A stretch of DNA of 64,000 nt, from assembly GCA_036378435.1 (NCBI GenBank), contig DASUWK010000059.1, positions 62,001-126,000 of the forward strand. The letters are read 5' to 3'. Positions 30,150 to 39,106 of the stretch are shown piece after piece. Numbering within the stretch: the first letter of the stretch is position 1; each line of letters opens with the position of its first letter. The position numbers and the translations under genes were made by a program. Below the pieces are notes generated by a model. The model was not told the DNA's origin and searched no databases. It saw only the letters and a list, made by a program, of their open reading frames with translations. This stretch comes from DASUWK01 sp036378435. GTDB lineage: Bacteria > Chloroflexota > Dormibacteria > Dormibacterales > Dormibacteraceae.

Positions 30150-31757
30150 GTGCCTCGAGTCATCAGCCGGCGATACGTGTTCGGCGTGCTCGGTCTGGTT
30201 GTCGTCGCGGTCGCCGGGACGGTTGGCTACGTGCACGCTTCCGGCTCTCCAACCCGCTACCGGACAGCCGTGGTGGGCTTCGGCACCGTCACCGAGACGC
30301 TGTCGATGGCGGGCAATCTGGCTCCGGCTTCGCAGAGCAGCCTCAACTTCGGGGTTGCGGGGCAGGTGACAGAGGTCGACGTGCAAGCCGGGTCCAAGGT
30401 CACCGCGGGCCAGGTGCTGGCCAAGCTCGACGCGACCTCGCTCCGGGGAACGCTGACCGACGCGCAGGCGAATCTGGCCTCCGCCCAAGCGCGGCTGTCG
30501 CTCGACGAGGCCGGCCCGACCGCCCAGAACCTGGCCAGCGCCAACAACCAGGTCGCCTCCGCGCAGCTTGGAGTGACCAACGCGCAGACCTCCGAGGTGG
30601 ACACGGTAGCGGTCAACCAGCAGTCGGTGCAGCAGGCGCAGCAGACCGTGACCGACGACCAGAACGTCGTCAACGCCGATCAGAACGTGCTGTCGCACGA
30701 CCAGTCAGCCGAGCAAACCGACTGCGCCGGCTCGGGCTCGTCATCGCAGCAGTGCCAGCAGGACCAGCAGAAGGTCGCTTCGGATCAGCAGACCCTTACC
30801 CGTGACCAGAGCGCGCTGGACAGCGCGCAGAACAACCTGCAGTCGACTGAGCTGCACGCCAAGCAGAGCGACGACCAGGCCGCGGCCCAGGTCGCCTCCG
30901 CCAAACAGCAGCTGGCGAGCGCGCAGGCGTCGCTTGCCGCGCTCGAAGCGGGTGTGACGTCAGAGCAGATCCAGATGGACCAGGCGTCTGTGCAGACCTC
31001 GCAGGTCGCGGTCGACAACGCCCAGCGCCAGGTGGCCGAGGCGACGCTGACCAGCCCGGTCGCGGGCACGATCACCGCCCTCAACCTGACTGTTGGGCAG
31101 TCGGTGAGCGGCGGCGGTTCAGGCTCCGGCTCGAGCTCGGCGGCGTCCTCGTCGTCGTCCACCTCCGCGTCATCGGCGCAGGTCGTGGTTGACGATCCCG
31201 AGGCTTACCAGGTGACTGGAACCGTCGGCGACGCCCAGGTCGGCGAGGTCGCGCTCGGTCAGAGCGTCTCGGTCACGCCGGCCGGTGCCACTGAGGCGCT
31301 GCTCGGCAAGGTGTCCGCGATCGCCCCGTCCGCCACGGTCAGCTCCGGCGTGGCCACCTTCGGGGTCACCGTCACCGTCGAGGACCAGAGCAGCGCGCTG
31401 CGGCCGGGCGCATCGGCGTCCGTGAGCATCATCGTGAACCAGGCCGTCCACGTTCTCTCGGTGCCCAGCAGCGCTGTGCACACGAGCGCGGTCGGCAGCA
31501 CGGTCAGCGTGCTCCAGAACGGCAAGGCCGTCCCGGTCCCGGTCACCGTCGGCGCTTCCGACCCGTTCCGAACGCAAATCCTGTCGGGTCTCAATGACGG
31601 CGAGACGATCGTCATCGCGGTGGTGACGAGCCAGGTGCCCAGCTCCGGCAACGGCGGGTTCGGTTTCTTCGGCGGCGGCGGCGGCGGCCTGCGGACTGGC
31701 GGCGGCGGCCGCAGCGGCGGCGGCGGCGGGGGAGGGTTCGGGGGTGGCGGGGGTTAG
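30150..31757 (+). CDS. HlyD/MacA-type efflux periplasmic adaptor with Gly-rich tail
   Basis: About 535 residues. Signal anchor (RRYVFGVLGLVVVAVAGTVGYV), lipoyl-like half (VTEVDVQAGSKVTAGQVLAKLDATSL), a long Gln/Ser/Asp-rich coiled-coil hairpin (about 110-270) with two Cys at its tip (DCAGS...QQC), the second lipoyl half, and beta-barrel domains. A Ser-rich linker interrupts the return segment after VGQSVSGG. The C-terminus is almost pure glycine. GTG 30126 is an alternative start. It would link the MacB-type permease encoded downstream to the outside. Confidence 0.88.
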   Translation: MPRVISRRYVFGVLGLVVVAVAGTVGYVHASGSPTRYRTAVVGFGTVTETLSMAGNLAPASQSSLNFGVAGQVTEVDVQAGSKVTAGQVLAKLDATSLRGTLTDAQANLASAQARLSLDEAGPTAQNLASANNQVASAQLGVTNAQTSEVDTVAVNQQSVQQAQQTVTDDQNVVNADQNVLSHDQSAEQTDCAGSGSSSQQCQQDQQKVASDQQTLTRDQSALDSAQNNLQSTELHAKQSDDQAAAQVASAKQQLASAQASLAALEAGVTSEQIQMDQASVQTSQVAVDNAQRQVAEATLTSPVAGTITALNLTVGQSVSGGGSGSGSSSAASSSSSTSASSAQVVVDDPEAYQVTGTVGDAQVGEVALGQSVSVTPAGATEALLGKVSAIAPSATVSSGVATFGVTVTVEDQSSALRPGASASVSIIVNQAVHVLSVPSSAVHTSAVGSTVSVLQNGKAVPVPVTVGASDPFRTQILSGLNDGETIVIAVVTSQVPSSGNGGFGFFGGGGGGLRTGGGGRSGGGGGGGFGGGGG

Positions 31758-32430
31758 CTCTCGCGAGCCCGCGCTCGTCCGCCTGGACCAGGTGCGGAAG
31801 GTTTACGGCAGCGGCGCTGCCGCGGTGGCCGCGCTGGACGGCGTTTCCTTGGACGTGCCGACCGGCGACTTCGTGGCGGTGATGGGGCCTTCGGGCTCCG
31901 GCAAGTCGACGCTCATGCACATCCTCGGCTGCCTCGACTCACCGACGCACGGCACCTACCACTTCGGCGGTGAGGACGTGAGCCGCCTCTCCGAGAGCCA
32001 GCTCGCGTTCGTGCGCAACCGGCGCATCGGCTTCGTGTTCCAGCAGTTCCACCTGCTGCCGCGGATGACCGCCTGGCGCAACGTCGAGCTGCCCCTTCTT
32101 TATAGAGAGGCCCGGCAGCGCCACGAGCTCTCGCTGCAGGCGCTCGACCGCGTCGGGCTCGCGGACCGCGTCGAGCATCGTCCGACGGAGCTGTCGGGAG
32201 GGCAGCAGCAGCGGGTCGCGATCGCGCGGGCGCTGGTCACCGACCCCGACCTGATCCTCGCCGACGAGCCCACTGGGAACCTCGATTCCGGCTCCAGTCA
32301 CGAGATCCTCGAGATGCTCAAGGACCTGAACCGCGAGGGCCGGACCATCGTGCTCATCACGCACGACGCCGAGATCGCCAGGGTCGCGAACCGGATCGTG
32401 CGCATCCTCGACGGGCGGCTGGCGGCATGA
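31744..32430 (+). CDS. MacB/LolD-type ABC transporter ATP-binding protein
   Basis: 228 residues. Walker A is GPSGSGKST, the Q-loop [22 protein letters not shown], the signature LSGGQQQR, Walker [13 protein letters not shown] and the H-loop LITHD. GTG 31744 overlaps the end of the adaptor gene by 14 bp. It energises the FtsX-type permease encoded next. Confidence 0.95.
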   Translation: MAGVSSREPALVRLDQVRKVYGSGAAAVAALDGVSLDVPTGDFVAVMGPSGSGKSTLMHILGCLDSPTHGTYHFGGEDVSRLSESQLAFVRNRRIGFVFQQFHLLPRMTAWRNVELPLLYREARQRHELSLQALDRVGLADRVEHRPTELSGGQQQRVAIARALVTDPDLILADEPTGNLDSGSSHEILEMLKDLNREGRTIVLITHDAEIARVANRIVRILDGRLAA

Positions 32431-33638
32431 GCTGGCTGCACACCGTCCAGACCGGGCTCTTGAGCCTCCTCGGCCACCGGCTCCGCTCGGTGCTGACGAC
32501 GCTCGGCATCCTGTTCGGCGTCGCCGCGGTCATCTGCACCGTGGGCATCGGCCAGGCCTCGTCGCAAAGCGTCCAGGCCCGCATCGCCTCGCTCGGCACC
32601 AACCTGCTCACGGTCACCCCGGGCAGCACCGTCAGCGGCGGCGTCTTCGGCGGCGCCGGCAGCGCGGACACGCTGTCGATGGCGGACGCCCAGGGCCTGG
32701 CCGACCACCAGAACGCCCCCGACATCGCGGCCGTCGCCCCGGTGGTCCAGACGCGGGCGACCGTTGTTGACGGGCAGAGCAACTGGTCGACGACCGTCAC
32801 CGGCAGCACGCCGAGCTGGCTGGCGACGAACGCTCGCAGCATCGGGTCGGGCTCGTTTCTCAGCAACGCCGACGTCAGCTCGGCGGCGCAGAAGGTCGTG
32901 CTCGGCGCGACCACCGCCTCGGACCTGGGTGCTTCGCTCGGGGACACGGTGACGATCCGCGCGATCGCCTTCCAGGTGGTCGGCATCCTGCAGTCCGTCG
33001 GCGGCCAGGGCTTCGCGAACCAGGACGACCTGGCCGTGATCCCGATCACCACGGCGCAGGACGAGCTCACCGGACCGGGCGGAGTTCAGCGAATCCTGCT
33101 CAGCGCGGCGAGCTCCGACACGACGGGCTCGGCGTACCTGGAGGCTCAGCAGCTCCTGCTGCAGACGCACCACATCACCGACGCCGCGTCGGCGGACTTT
33201 CAGATCACCTCTCAGAGCCAGGTGCTGAGCACGGCGCAGGCCGTGACTCAGACGTTGACGCTGCTCCTGGCCAGCGTCGCCGCGATCTCGCTCCTCGTCG
33301 GCGGGATCGGCGTGATGAACATCATGCTGGTCTCGGTCACCGAGCGCACGAGCGAGATCGGCTTGCGCAAGGCGCTGGGCGCGACGCCCTCCGACCTCTT
33401 CCGCCAGTTCGTGATCGAGGCCGCCGCGTTGACCGGGCTCGGCGGCCTCCTCGGCGTCGGCACCGGTCTGCTCGCCGGCCAGGTTCTACCCCGCCTGGCC
33501 GGCATCTCCATGTCCATCACGCTTGTCCCCGTCGTCATCGCGATCGTCGTCGCGGTCTCGGTGGGCTTGATCTTCGGCGTCTACCCGGCCGTCCGCGCAG
33601 CGCGGCTGGCCCCCATCGAGGCTTTGAGGGCTCAATGA
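32427..33638 (+). CDS. MacB-type ABC transporter permease (FtsX family)
   Basis: 403 residues, ATGA overlap with the ATPase. An N-terminal helix (LRSVLTTLGILFGVAAVICTVGIG) precedes a long extracytoplasmic MacB_PCD domain (about 45-260) and three C-terminal helices of the FtsX type. The conserved cytoplasmic loop is MNIMLVSVTERTSEIGLRKALGA. With adaptor and ATPase it forms a complete MacAB-like export system, probably for a peptide or small hydrophobic compound. Confidence 0.95.
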   Translation: MSWLHTVQTGLLSLLGHRLRSVLTTLGILFGVAAVICTVGIGQASSQSVQARIASLGTNLLTVTPGSTVSGGVFGGAGSADTLSMADAQGLADHQNAPDIAAVAPVVQTRATVVDGQSNWSTTVTGSTPSWLATNARSIGSGSFLSNADVSSAAQKVVLGATTASDLGASLGDTVTIRAIAFQVVGILQSVGGQGFANQDDLAVIPITTAQDELTGPGGVQRILLSAASSDTTGSAYLEAQQLLLQTHHITDAASADFQITSQSQVLSTAQAVTQTLTLLLASVAAISLLVGGIGVMNIMLVSVTERTSEIGLRKALGATPSDLFRQFVIEAAALTGLGGLLGVGTGLLAGQVLPRLAGISMSITLVPVVIAIVVAVSVGLIFGVYPAVRAARLAPIEALRAQ

Positions 33639-34402
33639 AACGCACCCTTTCCCCCCTTCTGCTCCCGCTGCTGGTCGCGGCCTTCGCCTGCGGCGGCAGC
33701 GCCAATGCGGCGAACACACCCAAGGCGTCACCGAGTCCGGGCCGCCAGTTCCGGAACGGAGCTTCCGGACAGCTGGTGAAGATCACGGGCATGACCCTGA
33801 TCCTGAGCGGCGCCAATGGCGACACGACAGTGACGTACGACTCCAGCACGCGCTTCCTCAAGAACTCCACCGCCGCGCTCGGCGACATCCAACCCGGGAC
33901 CTGCATCCTCGCGACGGGGCAGAAGGACGCCAGCGGCGCGATCACGGCGGCCACGGTGCGGCTGACGCCGTCCACCAACGGCTCATGCGCCGGGCCAGGC
34001 GGGGGTGGCGCCGGCCAGCCGGGGCCTGGCGGCTTCGGTGGTTTCCGATCGCCGCGGCCCGGAGAGCCTTCGCCCAACCCGAACTTTGGCTTCGCCGCGG
34101 GCTTGGTGACCGCCGTCAACGGCACGCAGATCACGATCAAGCCGCTCGGCACAGGAGCTTCGGCAATCGTGGTTCCGACCACCGTCCAGGTGTCGCGCAC
34201 GGTCGGGGCGAGCGCCTCGGACCTGCAAATCGGCGAGTGCCTGAGCGCCGCCGGTCAGCGTGACTCGAGCGGCACCGTTCACGCGAACGCGCTGACGATC
34301 TCACCGCCGAGCGCCAACGGGACCTGCTCACGCGGCCGCGGCTTCTTCGGTGGCTTCGGTGGCGGCGGCGGCGGCGGGTTCTTCGGCGGCGGGGGCGGGT
34401 AG
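33635..34402 (+). CDS. Secreted DUF5666-like protein with Gly-rich tail
   Basis: 255 residues, ATGA overlap with the permease, so clearly part of the operon. A signal peptide ends near AFACGGSANA (possibly a lipobox cysteine). Two similar beta-rich repeats follow (GQLVKITGMTLILSG..GDTTVTYDSSTRF and GLVTAVNGTQITIKPLG.....VVPTTVQVS), each ending in a GTC/GEC-type cysteine motif, typical of DUF5666-like proteins. The last 25 residues are Gly/Phe only, like the adaptor's tail. Function unknown; possibly the exported cargo or a surface partner. Confidence 0.75.
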   Translation: MKRTLSPLLLPLLVAAFACGGSANAANTPKASPSPGRQFRNGASGQLVKITGMTLILSGANGDTTVTYDSSTRFLKNSTAALGDIQPGTCILATGQKDASGAITAATVRLTPSTNGSCAGPGGGGAGQPGPGGFGGFRSPRPGEPSPNPNFGFAAGLVTAVNGTQITIKPLGTGASAIVVPTTVQVSRTVGASASDLQIGECLSAAGQRDSSGTVHANALTISPPSANGTCSRGRGFFGGFGGGGGGGFFGGGGG

Positions 34403-34420
34403 GGCTAGCCTCCCTCTCAA

Positions 34421-35098
34421 ATGCGCCTGCTCGTGGCCGAGGACGACCCGGCTCTGCGTGACGTCCTGCTTCGAGGCCTGCGCGACAGCGGCTTCCAGGC
34501 CGACGGGGCGGAGCGTGGCGATGACGCGATCGAGATGCTGCGCTTCAACGAGTACGACGTGGCCGTCCTGGATTGGCGCATGCCCGGCAAATCGGGCGTC
34601 GAGGTAGTCGACTGGCTGAGGCGCAGCGATCTGCCGACGGCCGTGCTCATGCTGACCGCCAAGGACACCCCGGCCGAGCGGGTCGAAGGCCTCGATGCCG
34701 GCGCCGACGACTACCTGGTCAAGCCCTTCGACTTCGGCGAGCTGCTCGCGCGCATTCGCGCCCTGCAGCGGCGCCCGCGCACGGTTGACGCGCCCGTCAT
34801 CGAGCGAGGGCGACTCACCCTGGACCCGGCCCGTCACGAGTTCGCGGTCGACGGCACGGCCCTGCTGCTGACGCCGACCGAGTTTCAGATCCTGGAGCTG
34901 TTGGTTCGACGCTCGCCCGCTGTCGTCCTGCGACGCGCGATCGCGCAGCACGCGTGGGAGGACGACACGCAGCCACTGGGCTCTAACGCCATCGATGTGC
35001 AGGTGAGCCGGATCCGGGCGAAGCTGGTGGGCGCCGGGGTGCGAATCGTCACCGTGCGTGGCGCCGGGTACCGGTTGGAGGCGGAGCCGCCGTGCTAG
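34421..35098 (+). CDS. OmpR family response regulator
   Basis: 225 residues. The receiver has the acidic pair EDDPALRD, phospho-acceptor Asp in VLDWRMPG, Thr in LTAKD and Lys in VKPFDF; the C-terminal winged helix contains LTPTEFQILELLVRR and RIRAKL..AGVRIVTVRGAGYRL. It is 18 bp after the MacAB-type operon and overlaps the next kinase gene, so it likely controls that operon. Confidence 0.95.
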   Translation: MRLLVAEDDPALRDVLLRGLRDSGFQADGAERGDDAIEMLRFNEYDVAVLDWRMPGKSGVEVVDWLRRSDLPTAVLMLTAKDTPAERVEGLDAGADDYLVKPFDFGELLARIRALQRRPRTVDAPVIERGRLTLDPARHEFAVDGTALLLTPTEFQILELLVRRSPAVVLRRAIAQHAWEDDTQPLGSNAIDVQVSRIRAKLVGAGVRIVTVRGAGYRLEAEPPC

Positions 35099-36333
35099 CC
35101 CGGCTGCGATTGGGGGACGTCGCCAGGTCCGCGGTCCGAACCGCGCTGTTGGCAACGGCCGTGGTGGCGGTGCTCTACACCCTGGTCGCGGCCGTCACTT
35201 ACTCCATCCTGAGCGCGCGCCTCACGTCTTCGGTCGACAGCCGGCTCGCCAACACGCTCCGGCTGATCGCACGCCGCTACGACTACGACCACGTGGTGGT
35301 CCTGTTCGGGCCGGCCTCATTCCCGCAAGCACCCCGCGCTGAGCGGCTCGCGCCGCCGGTCCTGGTCTGGGCGGTCGAGCCCGGCGGCACGGTCAACGCC
35401 AGCGCCACGGGACTGGATCTGCCGGCGCCTGATCGTGCGGTCGGCGCGCCGACGACGGTCACGCTCGGCAGCGAGCAGCTGCGCATCGCGGGGCAGCCGG
35501 TCGGTCCCGTTCACGTCGTCGTCGGCTCGACGCTGACACCGGTCACCCAGGCGCAGACGACCCTGCTGGTCACGGAGGCGCTGATCGCGCCCGTGCTACT
35601 GCTGGGCATCTTCGCCGGCGCTTACGCCGTCGGCCGCAGAGCGGCTGCGCCCATCGAGATCGCCCGGCGCCGGCAGCAGGAGCTGACGGCCGACGCCTCG
35701 CACGAGCTGCGGACGCCGCTCGCCGTGATCGAGGCCGAAGCGAGCCTGGCGCTGACCGGCCGCCGCAACGCACAGTGGTACCGCGACGCCTTCGGCCGCG
35801 TGGAGGTCGAGGCGCAGCGGATGCGGACGCTGGTCGAGGACATGCTCTGGCTGGCACGGGTGGAGGTCGACGATCCCTCCCGCGCCGCGCGGGAGCCGGT
35901 CGACCTCGGCGTGCTGGCCCAGCAAGCGGCGGATCGCTTCCAGACCGTGGCCGAGGTGAAGCAGCAGTCGCTGAGCGTGAGCGCGGAGATCCCGGTGGCC
36001 GTCGGCGCCCCCGCGGAGTGGATCGATCGCCTGCTCGGCGTCCTCGTGGACAACGCCTGCCGCTACACGCCGGCGGGCGGGCACATCGCGGTGAGGGTTG
36101 ACGAGGCCGGCGGACGAGCGCGCGTCGCCGTCGACGACTCCGGCCCGGGCATCGCGGAGGCCGAGCGCCAGCGGGTGTTCGATCGTTTTCACCGGGCGAC
36201 GGACGCCGCCGGCGGCGCGGGCCTCGGCCTCGCGATCGCCGACGCGGTGGTTCGTGCGACCGGCGGCAGGTGGGAGCTGAGCACGTCTGCGCTCGGCGGC
36301 GCGGGCATGGCGGTGACGTGGCCGAAGGCGTAG
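35092..36333 (+). CDS. Sensor histidine kinase
   Basis: 413 residues, GTG start overlapping the regulator stop. Two membrane helices (about 15-40 and 165-185) bracket an extracellular sensor domain of about 120 residues. The H-box is ASHELRTPLAVIEAE; N-box DNACRYTP, G1 DDSGPGI and G2 GGAGLGLAI complete the ATPase. No clear HAMP domain is seen between the second helix and the H-box. Cognate kinase of the preceding regulator. Confidence 0.94.
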   Translation: MLARLRLGDVARSAVRTALLATAVVAVLYTLVAAVTYSILSARLTSSVDSRLANTLRLIARRYDYDHVVVLFGPASFPQAPRAERLAPPVLVWAVEPGGTVNASATGLDLPAPDRAVGAPTTVTLGSEQLRIAGQPVGPVHVVVGSTLTPVTQAQTTLLVTEALIAPVLLLGIFAGAYAVGRRAAAPIEIARRRQQELTADASHELRTPLAVIEAEASLALTGRRNAQWYRDAFGRVEVEAQRMRTLVEDMLWLARVEVDDPSRAAREPVDLGVLAQQAADRFQTVAEVKQQSLSVSAEIPVAVGAPAEWIDRLLGVLVDNACRYTPAGGHIAVRVDEAGGRARVAVDDSGPGIAEAERQRVFDRFHRATDAAGGAGLGLAIADAVVRATGGRWELSTSALGGAGMAVTWPKA

Positions 36334-36372
36334 TCGGAAGAGGGCTCAGCGGTTGAGCGGTCCCCCAGGATC

Positions 36373-36390
36373 CTCTCAGCAAACTCCCAG
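36373..36390. promoter_or_regulatory. Direct repeat upstream of the second response regulator
   Basis: CTCTCAG (36373-36379) and CTCCCAG (36384-36390) repeat with an 11-bp period, the spacing used by OmpR/PhoB-type regulators. The repeat ends 22 bp before the GTG start at 36413 and may be an autoregulatory site. Confidence 0.45.
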
Positions 36391-36412
36391 GCCTCGCGCG
36401 CAGCATGGCGCC

Positions 36413-37117
36413 GTGGAGCAGGGCGAGAAGACGCGAGTGCTCGTGGTGGACGACGAGCCGAACATCACCGAGCTCGTCGCCATGGCGCTGCGCTACGAAG
36501 GCTTCGAGGTGCGGACCGCCGGCAATGGCCGCACCGCTCTCAGCGTGGCGGCGGAGTTCCGCCCCTCCTTGGTCGTGCTGGACATCATGCTGCCGGACGT
36601 CGACGGCCTCGAGGTCCTGCGCCGGCTGGGCGATGCGAATCGCCGCCCGCCCGTCATCTTCCTCACTGCCCGCGACTCGACCGAAGACAAGGTCAAGGGG
36701 CTGACTGTCGGGGGCGACGACTATGTCACCAAGCCCTTCAGCGTGGAGGAGCTGATGGCCCGCGTACGCGTCGTGCTGAGGCGGCACGGCACCAAGGAGC
36801 ACGACGTCCTCCGCTGCGCCGACCTCGAGATGGACGAGGAAGCACATGAGGTGCGGCGCGGCGATCGCATGATCGAGCTGACACCGACCGAGTACCGCCT
36901 GCTCCGCTACCTGCTCGTCAACGCGGGGCGCGTGCTGACGCGCTCGCAGCTGCTGGACCACGTCTGGAGCTACGACTTCGGCGGCGACTCGAGCGTGCTG
37001 GAGACGTACGTCAGCTACCTCCGGCGCAAGGTCGACAACGGCTCCGCGCCGCTCATCCAGACCGTGCGCGGAGTCGGCTACGTGCTGAGGGCGCCTCGGC
37101 CGCAGCCGGTCCACTGA
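36413..37117 (+). CDS. OmpR family response regulator
   Basis: 234 residues from GTG 36413 (EQGEKTRVLVVDDEPN). The receiver has DDEP, Asp in VLDIMLPDVDG, LTARDS and TKPFS; the winged helix has LTPTEYRLLRYLLVNAGRVLTRSQLLDHVW and YVSYLRRKVD...PLIQTVRGVGYVLR, like MprA/TcrA-type regulators. The frame extends upstream to 36353, but that part covers the direct repeat and looks non-coding. Confidence 0.93.
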   Translation: MEQGEKTRVLVVDDEPNITELVAMALRYEGFEVRTAGNGRTALSVAAEFRPSLVVLDIMLPDVDGLEVLRRLGDANRRPPVIFLTARDSTEDKVKGLTVGGDDYVTKPFSVEELMARVRVVLRRHGTKEHDVLRCADLEMDEEAHEVRRGDRMIELTPTEYRLLRYLLVNAGRVLTRSQLLDHVWSYDFGGDSSVLETYVSYLRRKVDNGSAPLIQTVRGVGYVLRAPRPQPVH

Positions 37118-37134
37118 GGGCACGGGGGCCTCTG

Positions 37135-38631
37135 ATGGCCGCGAGCCTCTCGCTTCGAGCCCGGCTGCTCCTCAGCGTCATCGGCCTCGTCACCGTCGCG
37201 CTCGTCGTCGCCGGGGTGGCGACCTACACGGCGCTGCAGCAGTTCCTGACGGCGCAGCTCGACGACTCGCTGCGCTCGAGCGTGCACCCGGCCTTCCAGT
37301 TCTGGCGCGACTACAACTCGGGGCGGTTCGGGCAGCCGGCCGGGGTTCCCGGGGGCTCGTACATGGCCCTCTACTCGCCGTCCGGCGACGCCATCGGGAC
37401 CGCCCTCGCCATCGAGCTGCCCAACGGCAGAAGCGGGGCGCCGGTCATCACCCACAAGTTCCCCGCCGCGTCCGAAGCCCAGCCGGCCCTTCTGTCGGCC
37501 GGCGGCACCGGGGCGGTGAGCGACTACCGCGTCGCGATCGCGCCTCTCGACGAAGCCGGCGGCAACGTGTTCGTCCTCGCGGAGCCGTTGACCGGCATCA
37601 ACGCGACGCTGACGCGGCTGCTGCTCCTGGAGGGCCTGGTCGGCGGTTTCGTCTTGCTGTCGGGTGGCGCGCTGGCGTGGCTGCTGGTGCGCGCCAGCCT
37701 GCGGCCGCTGGCGCGGATCGAGAGCACCGCCGCGGCGATCGCGGCCGGCGACCTGGCCCAGCGCGTCGAGATCGCCGAGCCCGGCACCGAGGTGGGGAGG
37801 CTCGGCCTGGCGCTCAACGCCATGCTGACGCAGATCGAGGGCGCGTTCGCCGAGCGCACGCGCTCTGAGCAGCAGCTGCGGCAGTTCATGGCCGCCGCGT
37901 CGCACGAGCTGCGCACGCCGCTGACCTCGATCCGGGGCTATGCCGAGATGCTGCGACGCGGGGCCGAAGGCTCGGCCCGCGACGCCGGCGTCGCCCGCCG
38001 CCGCATCGAGGAGGAGACCGTCCGCATGACCGGGCTGGTCGACGACATGCTGCTGCTGGCGCGCCTCGACCAGGGCCGCCCGCTCGAGAGTCAGCGGGTC
38101 GACCTCGCCCGCCTGGCGGCGGACGCATGCGAGGACGCCCGGGCGGTCGCGCCTTCGCGCCTGATCACGCTGGAGGCGCCGCCCGAGCTGTGGCTGCGGG
38201 GCGACGAAGCCCGCCTTCGCCAAGCCACCGGCAACCTCGTCCGCAACGCGCTGGTGCACACGCCCCCTGGCGAGCCGATCGAGGTATCTGTCCGCGGCGA
38301 AGACGGTCAGGCGATCCTGGACGTCATCGACCACGGTCGCGGTCTGGGCTCGGACGAGAAGCGGCGCATCTTCGAGCCCTTCTATCGGGGCGGCATCGGG
38401 CGTAGTCGCGACCAGGGCGGCGCGGGCCTCGGATTGTCCATCGTCGCGGCGGTTGTCGCCGCGCATCGCGGCACGGTGCAGGTCCTCGACACCGACGGCC
38501 ACGGAGCCACTTTCAGGGTCATGCTGCCGCTGCATCATGGAACTGCTGATGACGCGCTCGCGCCCGCGCGTATAGAACTATCCGATGAGCTCGACGGAGC
38601 CGCGCGAGGAGAGCTCTCTACCGCCCCCTGA
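37135..38631 (+). CDS. Sensor histidine kinase with HAMP domain
   Basis: 498 residues. TM1 (LLLSVIGLVTVALVVAGVATYTAL), an extracellular domain of about 130 residues, TM2 (LLLEGLVGGFVLLSGGALAWLLV), HAMP (LRPLARIESTAAAIAAGDLAQRVEI), H-box AASHELRTPLTSIRGYAEML, N-box GNLVRNALVHTP, G-boxes DHGRGLGSDEK and GGAGLGLSIV. It is 17 bp after the second regulator, its cognate partner. The last 47 bp overlap the next small gene. Confidence 0.95.
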   Translation: MAASLSLRARLLLSVIGLVTVALVVAGVATYTALQQFLTAQLDDSLRSSVHPAFQFWRDYNSGRFGQPAGVPGGSYMALYSPSGDAIGTALAIELPNGRSGAPVITHKFPAASEAQPALLSAGGTGAVSDYRVAIAPLDEAGGNVFVLAEPLTGINATLTRLLLLEGLVGGFVLLSGGALAWLLVRASLRPLARIESTAAAIAAGDLAQRVEIAEPGTEVGRLGLALNAMLTQIEGAFAERTRSEQQLRQFMAAASHELRTPLTSIRGYAEMLRRGAEGSARDAGVARRRIEEETVRMTGLVDDMLLLARLDQGRPLESQRVDLARLAADACEDARAVAPSRLITLEAPPELWLRGDEARLRQATGNLVRNALVHTPPGEPIEVSVRGEDGQAILDVIDHGRGLGSDEKRRIFEPFYRGGIGRSRDQGGAGLGLSIVAAVVAAHRGTVQVLDTDGHGATFRVMLPLHHGTADDALAPARIELSDELDGAARGELSTAP

Positions 38632-38911
38632 TGCAGCGGATCGGCGGGCGCCGCTGGTCGGCCGCTCTCGCGGTTTCTGGCGCCTGACCAGCGCCGCCGA
38701 CTACGACCGCTACGGCCACGACCTGCTGCCGGCTTGGGCGCAGGTGCTGCTGGGTCTAGCGGGCATCGCCCTGGCCGGGGCGTTCGTCTGGCGGGCGTCC
38801 GGCCCGGCCGACACCGAAGGCCTCTGGCGCGTGCTCGCGTTCCTGCTGCCGGTGATCTTGATCATCATCGTGCTGCTCGTTCGCGCATCAGGCCCGGACG
38901 ACGACGAATGA
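38585..38911 (+). CDS. Small two-helix membrane protein
   Basis: 108 residues. A Pro/Arg-rich cytoplasmic start with the segment GRSRGFWRLTSAADYDRYGHDLLPAW precedes two helices (VLLGLAGIALAGAFVW and VLAFLLPVILIIIVLLV) and an acidic end (RASGPDDDE). It overlaps the kinase gene in another frame by 47 bp, so a later start is possible, though the first ATG gives a coherent protein. No family recognised. Confidence 0.62.
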   Translation: MSSTEPREESSLPPPDAADRRAPLVGRSRGFWRLTSAADYDRYGHDLLPAWAQVLLGLAGIALAGAFVWRASGPADTEGLWRVLAFLLPVILIIIVLLVRASGPDDDE

Positions 38912-38923
38912 CGCCCCTTCTTT

Positions 38924-38969
38924 GAGTTAACGACTGGCGTAATACGGGGATCCCGCTGTAAGTTAACTC
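38924..38969. promoter_or_regulatory. Inverted repeat upstream of the Liv-type operon
   Basis: GAGTTAAC (38924-38931) and GTTAACTC (38962-38969) are perfect 8-bp inverted arms 30 bp apart, in the 195-bp gap before the substrate-binding protein gene; each contains the palindrome GTTAAC. They are the most AT-rich bases around and look like paired operator half-sites. Nothing else is clear in this gap. Confidence 0.5.
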
Positions 38970-39106
38970 GGGTCGCGCGATGTGCCGACCAGGTGCGCGC
39001 GACTATCACCTCGACGCGGGGGGTCGAACTAAATGACCATCACGCCGATCCAGCGGATCGAGACACGGGGGCCACTGTGCCTCGCCAGTCCGGAGGTTGA
39101 CGTGCC

